From contig DAOUMU010000185.1 in assembly GCA_034409055.1 (NCBI GenBank), positions 1-25,844 on the forward strand: 25,844 nucleotides of DNA, read 5' to 3'. Below, piece by piece: positions 16,150-24,091 of this stretch. The stretch is from DAOUMU01 sp034409055. Its GTDB lineage: Bacteria > Chloroflexota > Anaerolineae > 4572-78 > J111. The notes under the pieces were generated by a model. That model searched no databases and had not been told where the DNA came from. It worked only from the letters and a program-made list of their open reading frames with translations. The translations under genes were made by a program, and so were the position numbers. How positions within the stretch are numbered: position 1 is the first letter of the stretch; each line of letters opens with the position of its first letter.

Positions 16150-19098
16150 ATGAATATGCAAGCGATTTTAAGCCAAGTAATTACCAGTACCAACGAAATC
16201 TTTGAGGCAAAGGCAGGTTCGGTGGCCTTGCTGGAACCATCCGGCCAGGAACTTGTGATCCGGGCAGCGGTAGGCGCGGGAGCGGACGCCGTGCGTGGCC
16301 TGAGCCTGCCGATCAACAAAGGGATTGTCGGCTGGGTGGTTTCACACGAGAAACCGGCTCTGGTACCTGATGTAAAACGAGACCGTCGCTTCTACAAACA
16401 CATTGACAAGCAGAGCGGCTTCACCACCGAATCCATTATGTGCGTACCGATGCGAGCTGATGGTCATACCATTGGTGTCATCGAGTTGATGAATATGCGC
16501 CCCGATTATATGAGTGATGATGGCCTAAAAATACTCAACGTTATTGCCGACCATGCTGCTCTGGCCATTGAAAATGCGCGTCTCCTGTCTGAAACCCGAC
16601 AACGCTCTGAGGAACAAGCCCTGCTTTTTGAGGCTATGGCCATTGTCACCTCAGACCTGGCTTTGGAAACGGTTCTGGATGCTGTCAGTCGTCAGATGGT
16701 GGAAGCCCTCAAAGCCGACTTGTGTATTATTTCCTACTGGGAGAGAACTGAAGATCAACTGCGTACGATGCAGAGTTATACCGGGCCGGGAATCGAACGA
16801 CCGGGTCAAGCTGCCCGCCCCTTGAATAATTCTTCCCTTGCACTAGTTATTTTACAATCGCAAACCCCCGGTATTTTAGAGATCAATGGCAGTGATATTA
16901 GCCCGGAGGGCTTAGTCTGGCTCAAAGAACTCAATGCGGAAGCGTTACTTCTGATCCCCCTCATCTATCACCGCCAGACAATTGGCCTAGTCGAAATTGG
17001 TCGCATTCACAGTATCGCCCCGGTTACCCAGGGGGAACTGCGCCTGGCCGAAACGATGGCCGCTCAAGCTGCCGTGGCTATCGAGCATGCCCGGCTATAT
17101 GATGAGGCCACCCGGCGCCTGGCCGAAGCCAAAGTGTTACAAGAAGTCATGGTAGCGGCCGCATCCAGTCTTGATTTCGACCGCGTTTTAAGCGGCACGA
17201 TTGAGGCTCTACACCGTACGCTGGGTATCGAGCGGCTGGGCTTTTTTCTGCCGGCTGAAGATGGTACAATGGTAGTCTCTCACCCGGCTACCACTGGCTT
17301 TGACTTCAAAGAGGGTGACATAAAAATCCCGATAGAGGGTAGCGCCGCCGGCTGGGTCATTCGTAATGCGAAACCGCTGTTAATACCAGATGTCCGTGAA
17401 GCTGCTCATTATTACGAATTGGCCAGCGATACCCGGGCCGAGATGTGTGTACCGGTGATGGTAAACGACCGGGTGGTAGCGGCTCTCAACGCCGAAAGCC
17501 CGCGCTTGAATGCTTTTGACGAGGACGACTTACGCCTTTTCAGGGCGATTGCCGCCGAATTGGCTGTAGCCCTGGAAAATGCGCGTCTCTTTGAAGAAAT
17601 TCGGGCCGCCGAAGCAAACTACCGTGATCTGTTTGATAACGCCAATGATTTTATTTTTACCCTGGACGGCAACTTTAGAATCAGTAGTGCCAACAAAGTT
17701 GTCCTCAAATCAACTGGCTATCAACTCGATGAGATTATCGGCGTCCACATGACCCAATTTGTAAAACCCGAACACCTGCCGAAACTTTACAAACTGCTCA
17801 AAAACCGGCTGGCCTCGCCCGAATCGCCGACTACTTTTGAGTTACCTATACTGGGCAAGCATGCCCGGGAAATCCTTTTAGAAGTCACCTTCCGCATCCG
17901 ACGCGAAGGCCGGAGACCGATCAGCATTCACTGCATCGCCAGGGATATCACCCAACGTCGAGAATTGGAGCAACAATTACAACAAACAGAAAAATTATCG
18001 GCGATTGGCAAATTGGTTGCCGGAGTGGCCCATGAACTCAATAACCCTCTGACCAGTATTATTGGCTATGCCAACTTACTCCAAAAAAGTGATCTACCTG
18101 CTGTGTATCAAACTGACCTGGAGGTAATTTTTCGACAAGCAGAACGGGCCCGTCTTATTGTCAGAGATCTGTTGACCTTTGCCCGAAAAATCGACCTGGA
18201 AACAGAGCCAATCGACATTAATGAGATCATTCAGTCCAGTCTGTCTTTAATGAAATCACACTTACATGCTCACAATGTTCAAGTGATCACTACTTTGGAT
18301 TTCGGTTTGCCCCAAATCATAGCCGATCCTCACCAACTGGAACAAGTTTTTGTCAATCTGATCAATAATGCTATCCATGCCTTAGCTAAGATTAACCCGC
18401 CTCGGCGCCTGACCATTGAAACAAAGCAAGTAAAGAATTCGATTCATGTGAACTGCGTTGACAATGGACCCGGTATCCCCAACAATATTATCAACCGTAT
18501 TTTTGACCCATTCTTTAGTACCAAGCAGGTTGGCGAAGGTACCGGCCTGGGACTTTCCATTTGTTTCGGTATTATCAGCGAGCACAGAGGACGGATATGG
18601 ACCGAAAACGCTGCGGAAGGAGGGGCTGTCTTCCATATTGAGCTCCCCATCGAAGCACCGGTCCGTTCTCAACCAGCCCAAACAGTTGAACCCCCTCCCC
18701 TAACAGCCTCTTCGGTTCAGCTAAAAATTTTGGCGGTGGATGATGAACCATCCTTATTAGATTTACTGGACCGCGTTTTGAACCAAATGGGACATACCGT
18801 AGAAACTGCCTCAAATGGCCAGACCGCTCTGGCAAAAATCAAGACGCAAAGTTATGACCTCATTATTTGTGATGTCCTCATGCCCGATATCGTTGGTCCA
18901 GAGCTTTACCAAAAGACTCTGACAGAATTCCCCCACCTGGCTAACCGTTTTATATTTATTACCGGTAACGTGGTCGATATCGATACCAGAGTTTTCCTGG
19001 AAAAATCCGGTTTACCCTGGCTGGCCAAACCCTTTTTACCAGCAGACATTGAAGGCGTCATTGAGCAAACAATAGCTAAAACTAAGATCCCCGCTTAG
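16150..19098 (+). CDS. Hybrid sensor histidine kinase: GAF-GAF-GAF-PAS-HisKA-HATPase-REC
   Basis: 982 residues from ATG at 16150, chosen because AAAGGG lies 11 bases upstream; an in-frame GTG at 16138 has no ribosome site. Cytoplasmic, with no membrane segment. Domains: GAF 1 (about 1-145), GAF 2 (150-305), GAF 3 (320-475), PAS (485-605) and HisKA with H-box VAHELNNPLTSIIGY (His628). The HATPase follows with N-box NLINNAIHAL, DNGPGIPN and GEGTGLGLSI. The C-terminal receiver (865-980) has DDEPS and the phosphate-accepting Asp908 in ICDVLMP, plus Lys in LAKPF. The receiver suggests an internal phosphorelay or output to a separate phosphotransfer protein; none is encoded beside it. Signals sensed by the GAF domains are unknown. 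It stands alone between divergent dihydropyrimidinase and the gcv operon. Confidence 0.95.
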   Translation: MNMQAILSQVITSTNEIFEAKAGSVALLEPSGQELVIRAAVGAGADAVRGLSLPINKGIVGWVVSHEKPALVPDVKRDRRFYKHIDKQSGFTTESIMCVPMRADGHTIGVIELMNMRPDYMSDDGLKILNVIADHAALAIENARLLSETRQRSEEQALLFEAMAIVTSDLALETVLDAVSRQMVEALKADLCIISYWERTEDQLRTMQSYTGPGIERPGQAARPLNNSSLALVILQSQTPGILEINGSDISPEGLVWLKELNAEALLLIPLIYHRQTIGLVEIGRIHSIAPVTQGELRLAETMAAQAAVAIEHARLYDEATRRLAEAKVLQEVMVAAASSLDFDRVLSGTIEALHRTLGIERLGFFLPAEDGTMVVSHPATTGFDFKEGDIKIPIEGSAAGWVIRNAKPLLIPDVREAAHYYELASDTRAEMCVPVMVNDRVVAALNAESPRLNAFDEDDLRLFRAIAAELAVALENARLFEEIRAAEANYRDLFDNANDFIFTLDGNFRISSANKVVLKSTGYQLDEIIGVHMTQFVKPEHLPKLYKLLKNRLASPESPTTFELPILGKHAREILLEVTFRIRREGRRPISIHCIARDITQRRELEQQLQQTEKLSAIGKLVAGVAHELNNPLTSIIGYANLLQKSDLPAVYQTDLEVIFRQAERARLIVRDLLTFARKIDLETEPIDINEIIQSSLSLMKSHLHAHNVQVITTLDFGLPQIIADPHQLEQVFVNLINNAIHALAKINPPRRLTIETKQVKNSIHVNCVDNGPGIPNNIINRIFDPFFSTKQVGEGTGLGLSICFGIISEHRGRIWTENAAEGGAVFHIELPIEAPVRSQPAQTVEPPPLTASSVQLKILAVDDEPSLLDLLDRVLNQMGHTVETASNGQTALAKIKTQSYDLIICDVLMPDIVGPELYQKTLTEFPHLANRFIFITGNVVDIDTRVFLEKSGLPWLAKPFLPADIEGVIEQTIAKTKIPA

Positions 19099-19118
19099 CC
19101 CACATATATTAACAAAGA

Positions 19119-19147
19119 TTGACAAAGCCCCGTCCCTGTGCTAAACT
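19119..19147 (+). promoter_or_regulatory. Promoter of glycine cleavage operon
   Basis: TTGACA (19119-19124), a 17-base spacer and TAAACT (19142-19147) with TGC before the -10 box (extended -10). Predicted transcription start near 19154, about 37 bases before the riboswitch. It lies just past the kinase stop codon. Confidence 0.75.
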
Positions 19148-19190
19148 TTACCCACTATCAATCGACAATAGAATATTGTGGCTGGGTGAC

Positions 19191-19439
19191 ATGTAACGAG
19201 AGAGAGCCTATTTTAATTTTAGATTTACGATTAAAATTAAGATGGGCCGCCGAAGGGGCAAGGTAGAGAAGCACGCCTGGTTTTCTACTGAAACTCTCAG
19301 GCAAACGGGTCGTTACATAGACAGCACCTCTGGAGAGACGATCTTTTTAGAGATATATGGCACGTAGGCGTGTCAATTAGATCGCACCGAAGGGGCAATC
19401 TCCAGCATGGGGTCAATCTCTCAGGTTCAGGACAGAGGT
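19191..19439 (+). promoter_or_regulatory. Tandem glycine riboswitch (two aptamers)
   Basis: Two aptamers separated by seven bases. In aptamer 1, the closing stem ATGTAACGA (19191-19199) pairs perfectly with 19310-19318. Conserved bases CCGAAGGGGCA (19250-19260) and CTCTCAGGCAAACGG (19294-19308) are present, and an AT-rich arm, TTAATTTTA with TAAAATTAA, fills the variable stem. In aptamer 2, the closing stem ACCTCTG (19326-19332) pairs with CAGAGGT (19433-19439), with GGAGAG, ACCGAAGGGGCA (19386-19397) and CTCTCAGG (19418-19425). This class binds glycine, and in known gcv operons raises expression when glycine is abundant. The gcvT gene follows. Confidence 0.97.
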
Positions 19440-19441
19440 TT

Positions 19442-19470
19442 ACGGGCACGCTCTTGCAGTGCCCGTTTTT
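19442..19470 (+). terminator. Intrinsic terminator after the glycine riboswitch
   Basis: Stem ACGGGCAC (19442-19449) with GTGCCCGT (19459-19466), a nine-base loop, then a T-run. It begins three bases after aptamer 2, so it is probably the expression platform: read through when glycine is bound, by analogy with known gcv riboswitches. I did not find a clear antiterminator pairing. Confidence 0.85.
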
Positions 19471-19546
19471 ATTTCAAAAAATGCCGTTTACCAATATCAA
19501 CCTCCTCTCTTCCAATACTTCCCCCCAATTCAAGTAAGGAGTGACA

Positions 19547-20656
19547 ATGAGCCAGGAATTAAAACGAACCAAATTATATCAGTGGCATGTTGACCATAGG
19601 GCACGTATGGTTCCTTTTGCCGGCTGGGAGATGCCGGTGCAATATCCCACCGGCCCGATTGAGGAGCATCACATCACCCGCCGTTCGGCCGGCCTGTTTG
19701 ACATTGACCACATGGGGCAAATTATCGTCAGTGGTCCTGATGCCGAAGCCTACCTTAACCGGCTGGTCACCTGGGATATTGGTTTGATGGCGGAAAACAA
19801 CGCCCATTACGCCTTGATGTGCTACGACAACGGCGGTATTGTTGACGATATCTTTGTCTACAAACTGCTGGGGCGCTGGTTTGTCGTGGTCAATGCGGTC
19901 AATTTGGCCAAAGATTACCAATGGATGCAAGACCACGTGGGCGATTATGAGGTCACCGTCACCGACGTGTCACCAGAAACCTATATGGTGGCTCTACAGG
20001 GACCAAAAGCGATTAACCTGTTGCAAAAATTGATTCAGACGGATATGTCGGCTGTTCCTCGTTTTACGGCCATTGAAGATGAGATTAACGGGGTTCCCGC
20101 CATCATTGGGCGAACGGGTTATACCGGCGAAGATGGAGTCGAGATATTTTTCCCGGCCGAGCAGGCCCAGGAAATATGGAAAACTATTCTGCATACCGGC
20201 GATGCCTCCGGCATCGAGGTCAAGCCCATCGGCCTGGCCGCCCGCGATAGCCTGCGTTTCGAGCCGGCTTTTTCCCTCTACGGCCACGAAATCAGTGCCG
20301 ATATTACCCCGACCGAGGCCAACCTGGGCTGGGTCTGCAAATTTGAGACCGATTTTATAGGTAAAGAGGCCCTGCTCAAGCAAAAGAAGAGCGGGGTGAG
20401 CAAAAAGTTGGTCAGTTTTGAGCTGATCGACAAAGGGGTGCCCCGTCAAGATTATCCTGTGGCCACAGACACCGGCCAGGAAATCGGTATTGTCGTCACC
20501 GGCCTGTATGCGCCTACGGTTGATAAGTACTGCGGTAACGCCTTTGTTCGTCCCGAATACGCCGCTGTTGGCAGCCCTATTCAAATCGTTATTCGTAACA
20601 AGCTCAAAGCAGCGGTGGTAGTTAAACGGCCCTTCTATGTACCGGCTTATAAATGA
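19547..20656 (+). CDS. gcvT: Glycine cleavage system T protein (aminomethyltransferase)
   Basis: 369 residues, the usual length. Takes the aminomethyl group from lipoylated H protein, releases ammonia and passes the carbon to tetrahydrofolate. Family motifs: MVPFAGWEMPVQY near the start, DHMGQIIVSG, and NGGIVDDIFVY with the folate-site Asp (D100/D101). RDSLRFEPAFSLYGHEI follows, then the C-terminal barrel. ATG at 19547 is chosen because AAGGAG lies five bases upstream and overlaps the alternative GTG at 19541. First gene of the riboswitch-controlled operon. A palindromic repeat and 7-base units separate it from gcvH. Confidence 0.97.
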   Translation: MSQELKRTKLYQWHVDHRARMVPFAGWEMPVQYPTGPIEEHHITRRSAGLFDIDHMGQIIVSGPDAEAYLNRLVTWDIGLMAENNAHYALMCYDNGGIVDDIFVYKLLGRWFVVVNAVNLAKDYQWMQDHVGDYEVTVTDVSPETYMVALQGPKAINLLQKLIQTDMSAVPRFTAIEDEINGVPAIIGRTGYTGEDGVEIFFPAEQAQEIWKTILHTGDASGIEVKPIGLAARDSLRFEPAFSLYGHEISADITPTEANLGWVCKFETDFIGKEALLKQKKSGVSKKLVSFELIDKGVPRQDYPVATDTGQEIGIVVTGLYAPTVDKYCGNAFVRPEYAAVGSPIQIVIRNKLKAAVVVKRPFYVPAYK

Positions 20657-20674
20657 GCAATGTTTTATGAATGA

Positions 20675-20731
20675 CGTAGGCGAGGCATCCCCATGCCTCG
20701 GCCGGCAGGGCATAAGGCTGCCCCGCCTACG
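20675..20731. repeat. Multi-hairpin palindromic repeat, copy 2
   Basis: Outer CGTAGGCG (20675-20682) pairs perfectly with CGCCTACG (20724-20731). Inside, CGAGGCAT-CCCC-ATGCCTCG forms a perfect hairpin (20681-20700), and GGCAG (20704-20708) can pair with CTGCC (20718-20722). Related to the copy at 14522-14570. Lies inside the operon between gcvT and gcvH. Confidence 0.75.
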
Positions 20732-20741
20732 GTTTATTTCA

Positions 20742-20762
20742 TTGTTCATTGCTAATTGTTAA
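20742..20762. repeat. Three 7-base TTGTTAA-like tandem units upstream of gcvH
   Basis: TTGTTCA, TTGCTAA and TTGTTAA in a row. They lie between the palindromic repeat and the gcvH ribosome site. Confidence 0.5.
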
Positions 20763-20788
20763 TTGAAGAAGAAAGGAGAATTTTACAA

Positions 20789-21178
20789 ATGAATCTGGAT
20801 CCAAAAGCAAAATATCGAGACACCCATGAGTGGGCCCGCCAGGAAGGTGATCTGATCGTTTGTGGCATTACCGACTATGCCCAGGATAGCTTGAGTGACG
20901 TGGTTTACGTGGAACTGCCGGAAGTCGGCGTGGCATTCGACCAGGGGGCGGTCTTTGGCGTAGTCGAATCGGTCAAAGCAGCCAGCGACCTGTATATGCC
21001 GATGAGCGGCGAAATCGTTGAAATTAACGAAAAGCTAGAGGATGAGCCGGAATTGGTCAACAGCGACCCCTACGGTGAGGGCTGGATGATAAAATTCAAG
21101 CCCTCCGACTCCGGCGAATGGGACGGCCTGCTCTCCGGTGAGGATTACGAGAAAGTCGTGGAGGCTGAAGAAGGTTAG
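20789..21178 (+). CDS. gcvH: Glycine cleavage system H protein
   Basis: 129 residues, the standard length. Carries the lipoyl arm that shuttles the aminomethyl group between P, T and L proteins. The lipoylation site is Lys63 in VVESVKAASDLYMP; other family marks are THEWA near the start, GITDYAQDSLSDVVYVELPEVG and the C-terminal EGWMIKF. ATG at 20789 is chosen over an upstream in-frame TTG (20756) because AGGAG lies ten bases upstream and the shorter form matches the family. Lipoate ligase and synthase genes are not in the window. Confidence 0.97.
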   Translation: MNLDPKAKYRDTHEWARQEGDLIVCGITDYAQDSLSDVVYVELPEVGVAFDQGAVFGVVESVKAASDLYMPMSGEIVEINEKLEDEPELVNSDPYGEGWMIKFKPSDSGEWDGLLSGEDYEKVVEAEEG

Positions 21179-21186
21179 GGGAATCC

Positions 21187-21236
21187 GCGAATGGGCGAAT
21201 GAGCGAATCTGCGAATGAATGGGCGAATCTGCGAAT
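21187..21236. repeat. Six GCGAAT repeats, mostly 8-base period
   Basis: GCGAAT starts at 21187, 21195, 21203, 21211, 21223 and 21231. The step is 8 bases except one of 12. Located directly after the gcvH stop and inside the operon. Confidence 0.8.
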
Positions 21237-21243
21237 ATCTTAT

Positions 21244-21282
21244 CGGGCACAGGTAGGCGAATCCCCTACCGGGCACAGGTAG
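21244..21282. repeat. 13-base direct repeat upstream of gcvPA
   Basis: CGGGCACAGGTAG occurs at 21244-21256 and 21270-21282, 26 bases apart. The intervening GGCGAATC echoes the GCGAAT cluster just upstream. It ends 12 bases before the gcvPA ribosome site. Confidence 0.75.
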
Positions 21283-21305
21283 TAACATAAGACAAGGAGG
21301 TTTTT

Positions 21306-22643
21306 ATGGGCTATGTAGCCAATACAGCGGCCGACCAGAAAGCTATGCTGGAGACAATCGGTCTTAAGTCAGTCGAAGAATTGTTTGAGGTCGTGCCGGA
21401 ATCGGTTCGATTTCCTAAATCAAATTTACCGCCCCCTATGTCAGAAATGGAGATTCTGGCAGAGCTTGAGCGTATGGCTGATAAAAACGCCGACGCCAAT
21501 CATTACACCTGGTTTTTGGGGGCGGGTGCTTACAACCATTTTGTGCCCAGTGTGGTCCCCCAACTACAAATGCGCAGCGAGTTTTATACGGCTTACACCC
21601 CCTACCAGCCGGAAGCCAGTCAGGGCACCCTCCAGGCCATATTCGAGTACCAAAGCATGATCGCCGAACTAACGGGCATGGAGGTCGTTAATGCCTCTCA
21701 TTACGATGGCGCTACCTCATTGGCCGAAGCAGCCATTATGAGTGTGAACGCCACCCGGGGTAAACGGACCAAAATCATCATTTCCCCCAACATCCATCCG
21801 CAATACCGTGAAGTCCTACGGACTTACTTGCAGGGCACCTCATTCACCGTGACCGGGGACGAAGACCCTGATCACTCATTAGACACCTTAAAAGGGATGC
21901 TCGACCAGAAAACCGCCTGCCTGATTGTCCAATCACCTAACTTCTTTGGTGAACTGGAAGCAGTAGATGGCCTGGCTGAGGCCGTCCATGCCGCCGGTGC
22001 GCTCTTCATTATGCACGTCGACCCTATGAGCCTGGGCCTGTTTAAGCCGCCCGGTCACTACGGGGCCGATATTGTCACCGGTGAGGGCCAAAGCCTGGGT
22101 AATCATCTGAACTTCGGCGGACCTTATCTGGGTATCTTTGCCACGACCAATAAATTGGTGCGCAAAATGCCGGGGCGTGTGGTCGGTCAAACGATCGATA
22201 CCGAAGGCCGACGTGGTTTTGTGCTGACCCTGGCCACCCGCGAGCAACACATTCGCCGGGAAAAGGCCACCAGTAATATCTGTACTAACCAGGGCTTGAT
22301 TGCTCTGGGGGCGGCCATCTACCTGGCGGCTATGGGCAAGCAGGGGCTGCGCCGGGTGGCGGAATTGTGCTATCACAAGGCCCATTACGCAGCCGCCGAA
22401 ATCGGCAAGCTCGACGGATACACGGTCATTAACCGCCGGCCCTTCTTCAAGGAGTTTGTGGTGGGTTGCCCTAAACCGGCCGGCGACCTTGCCGCCTCTC
22501 TCTATCAACAGAAGATTGTGCCCGGTTACGTTCTTAGCGATAGTTTCCCGGATCGCCCTAACGATTTACTGGTGTGTGTGACCGAGGTGAACAGCAAAAC
22601 CCAAATTGATAAATTAGTTAACGCTTTGAAGGAGGTGGCCTGA
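21306..22643 (+). CDS. gcvPA: Glycine dehydrogenase (decarboxylating) subunit 1
   Basis: 445 residues, the normal size for the N-terminal half of P protein when split in two. Works with GcvPB as the glycine decarboxylase, loading the aminomethyl group on to H protein. Family marks: NHFVPSVVPQLQMRSEFYTAYTPYQPEASQGTLQ, here given only as its ends NHFVPSVV and YTPYQPEASQG, and later SNICTNQGLIAL and YLAAMGKQGL. The PLP lysine is on the other subunit. AAGGAGG lies five bases before the ATG. Its TGA overlaps the gcvPB ATG by one base, implying coupled translation and equal amounts of the two subunits. Confidence 0.97.
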   Translation: MGYVANTAADQKAMLETIGLKSVEELFEVVPESVRFPKSNLPPPMSEMEILAELERMADKNADANHYTWFLGAGAYNHFVPSVVPQLQMRSEFYTAYTPYQPEASQGTLQAIFEYQSMIAELTGMEVVNASHYDGATSLAEAAIMSVNATRGKRTKIIISPNIHPQYREVLRTYLQGTSFTVTGDEDPDHSLDTLKGMLDQKTACLIVQSPNFFGELEAVDGLAEAVHAAGALFIMHVDPMSLGLFKPPGHYGADIVTGEGQSLGNHLNFGGPYLGIFATTNKLVRKMPGRVVGQTIDTEGRRGFVLTLATREQHIRREKATSNICTNQGLIALGAAIYLAAMGKQGLRRVAELCYHKAHYAAAEIGKLDGYTVINRRPFFKEFVVGCPKPAGDLAASLYQQKIVPGYVLSDSFPDRPNDLLVCVTEVNSKTQIDKLVNALKEVA

Positions 22644-24076
22644 TGTGGTTACCATCTGAACCGTTGTTATTTGAAATGAGTTCGCCTGGCCGGACGGCTT
22701 TCTCCTTACCGGAGCTTGACGTGCCCGAAGTTCCGTTGCCCGAGGAAATGGTTCGGAATGAGGTCAATTTGCCTGAAATCAGCGAGTTGGAACTGGTGCG
22801 TCATTACATCCATCTCTCCCAGAAGAATTTTAGCATCGACACCCACTTCTACCCGCTTGGCTCCTGTACTATGAAATACAACCCCAAGGTCAACGAAGCG
22901 GCTGCGGCCATGGGGGGTTTTACCCGTAGCCACCCCTCACAACCGGTATCGATGGCCCAGGGTAACCTGGCCTTGATGTACCAATTACAAGAAGCCATCA
23001 AAGAGATTGCCGGCTTTGCCGGCGTGAGCCTGCAACCGGCCGCCGGGGCACACGGCGAATTTGCCGGGGTGCTGATTATGCGAGCCTACCACCTTGATCG
23101 AGGCGACACCAAGCGTACTAAAATGCTCATCCCTGATAGTGCCCACGGCACCAATCCGGCCTCGGTGACGATGAGTGGTTTTGAGTCGGTGGAACTTCCC
23201 TCTGACAAGCGGGGTAATGTTGATCTGGCTGCGCTCAAAGAAGCCTGCGATGATACGGTGGTCGGCTTGATGCTGACCAACCCCAATACGTTGGGCCTTT
23301 TTGAGGAACAGATCGAAGCAGTGGCAGATACCGTACATCGTTGTGGTGGTCTCCTGTACGGCGATGGAGCCAATCTTAACGCTCTGATGGGGGTAGGTCG
23401 GCCCGGTGATCTGGGGTTTGATGTGATGCACTTCAATCTGCATAAAACCTTCGCCACCCCGCACGGCGGAGGCGGACCCGGTTCCGGTCCGGTCGGCGTC
23501 AGCGAGCGGTTAGCTCCCTTCTTGCCCGGTCCCATTGTGGACAGGGATGGCAATGGTTATCAATTTGTGATGCCCGAAAAATCGATTGGCCGGCTCAAGG
23601 CTTTTCACGGCAATTTTAGCATGTTCGTCCGGGCCCTGACTTATATTGCTATGATGGGTGAAGCAGGGCTGCGTAAGGTAACCTTTAACGCCGTGCTTAA
23701 CGCTAACTATCTCAAAGCCAAATTAGAAAAGGTGTACCCGGTCAAATACAACCGGCCCTGCATGCATGAGTTTGTAGCCATGGGGCACATCGCCGAGGAT
23801 ATCCACACGATGGACATCGCCAAGCGATTGATTGACTACGGCTTCCACCCACCCACGGTTTACTTCCCACTCATCGTGCATGAGGCGTTGATGATCGAAC
23901 CGACAGAAACTGAAAGCAAAGAAACGCTGGATGCCTTTGTCGAGGCCCTGCTCAAAATTGCCGAAGAGGCCCAACAGGATCCTGACCTACTACACAAAGC
24001 GCCTCACACCGCTCCGGTCACCCGTCTGGATGAAGTCAGTGCGGCTCGCAAGCCAGTGTTATGTTATCGAGGGTAA
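22643..24076 (+). CDS. gcvPB: Glycine dehydrogenase (decarboxylating) subunit 2
   Basis: 477 residues, normal for the C-terminal half of P protein. Carries the PLP site: Lys268 in HFNLHKTFATPHGGGGPG, with a Gly-rich loop right after. Other marks are GSCTMKYNPKVNE, AGAHGEFAG, DSAHGTNPAS and HEFV near the end. Together with GcvPA it decarboxylates glycine. ATG overlaps the gcvPA stop (TGATG), with AAGGAGGTGG inside the end of gcvPA as ribosome site. Followed after 15 bases by the SAP-domain gene on the same strand. Confidence 0.97.
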   Translation: MWLPSEPLLFEMSSPGRTAFSLPELDVPEVPLPEEMVRNEVNLPEISELELVRHYIHLSQKNFSIDTHFYPLGSCTMKYNPKVNEAAAAMGGFTRSHPSQPVSMAQGNLALMYQLQEAIKEIAGFAGVSLQPAAGAHGEFAGVLIMRAYHLDRGDTKRTKMLIPDSAHGTNPASVTMSGFESVELPSDKRGNVDLAALKEACDDTVVGLMLTNPNTLGLFEEQIEAVADTVHRCGGLLYGDGANLNALMGVGRPGDLGFDVMHFNLHKTFATPHGGGGPGSGPVGVSERLAPFLPGPIVDRDGNGYQFVMPEKSIGRLKAFHGNFSMFVRALTYIAMMGEAGLRKVTFNAVLNANYLKAKLEKVYPVKYNRPCMHEFVAMGHIAEDIHTMDIAKRLIDYGFHPPTVYFPLIVHEALMIEPTETESKETLDAFVEALLKIAEEAQQDPDLLHKAPHTAPVTRLDEVSAARKPVLCYRG

Positions 24077-24091
24077 AAGGAGCGATTACAT

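Noticed and set aside
19994..20749. 251-residue minus-strand frame opposite gcvT
   Set aside because: Shadow of gcvT, whose motifs and ribosome site are clear; the frame also runs through the repeat element.
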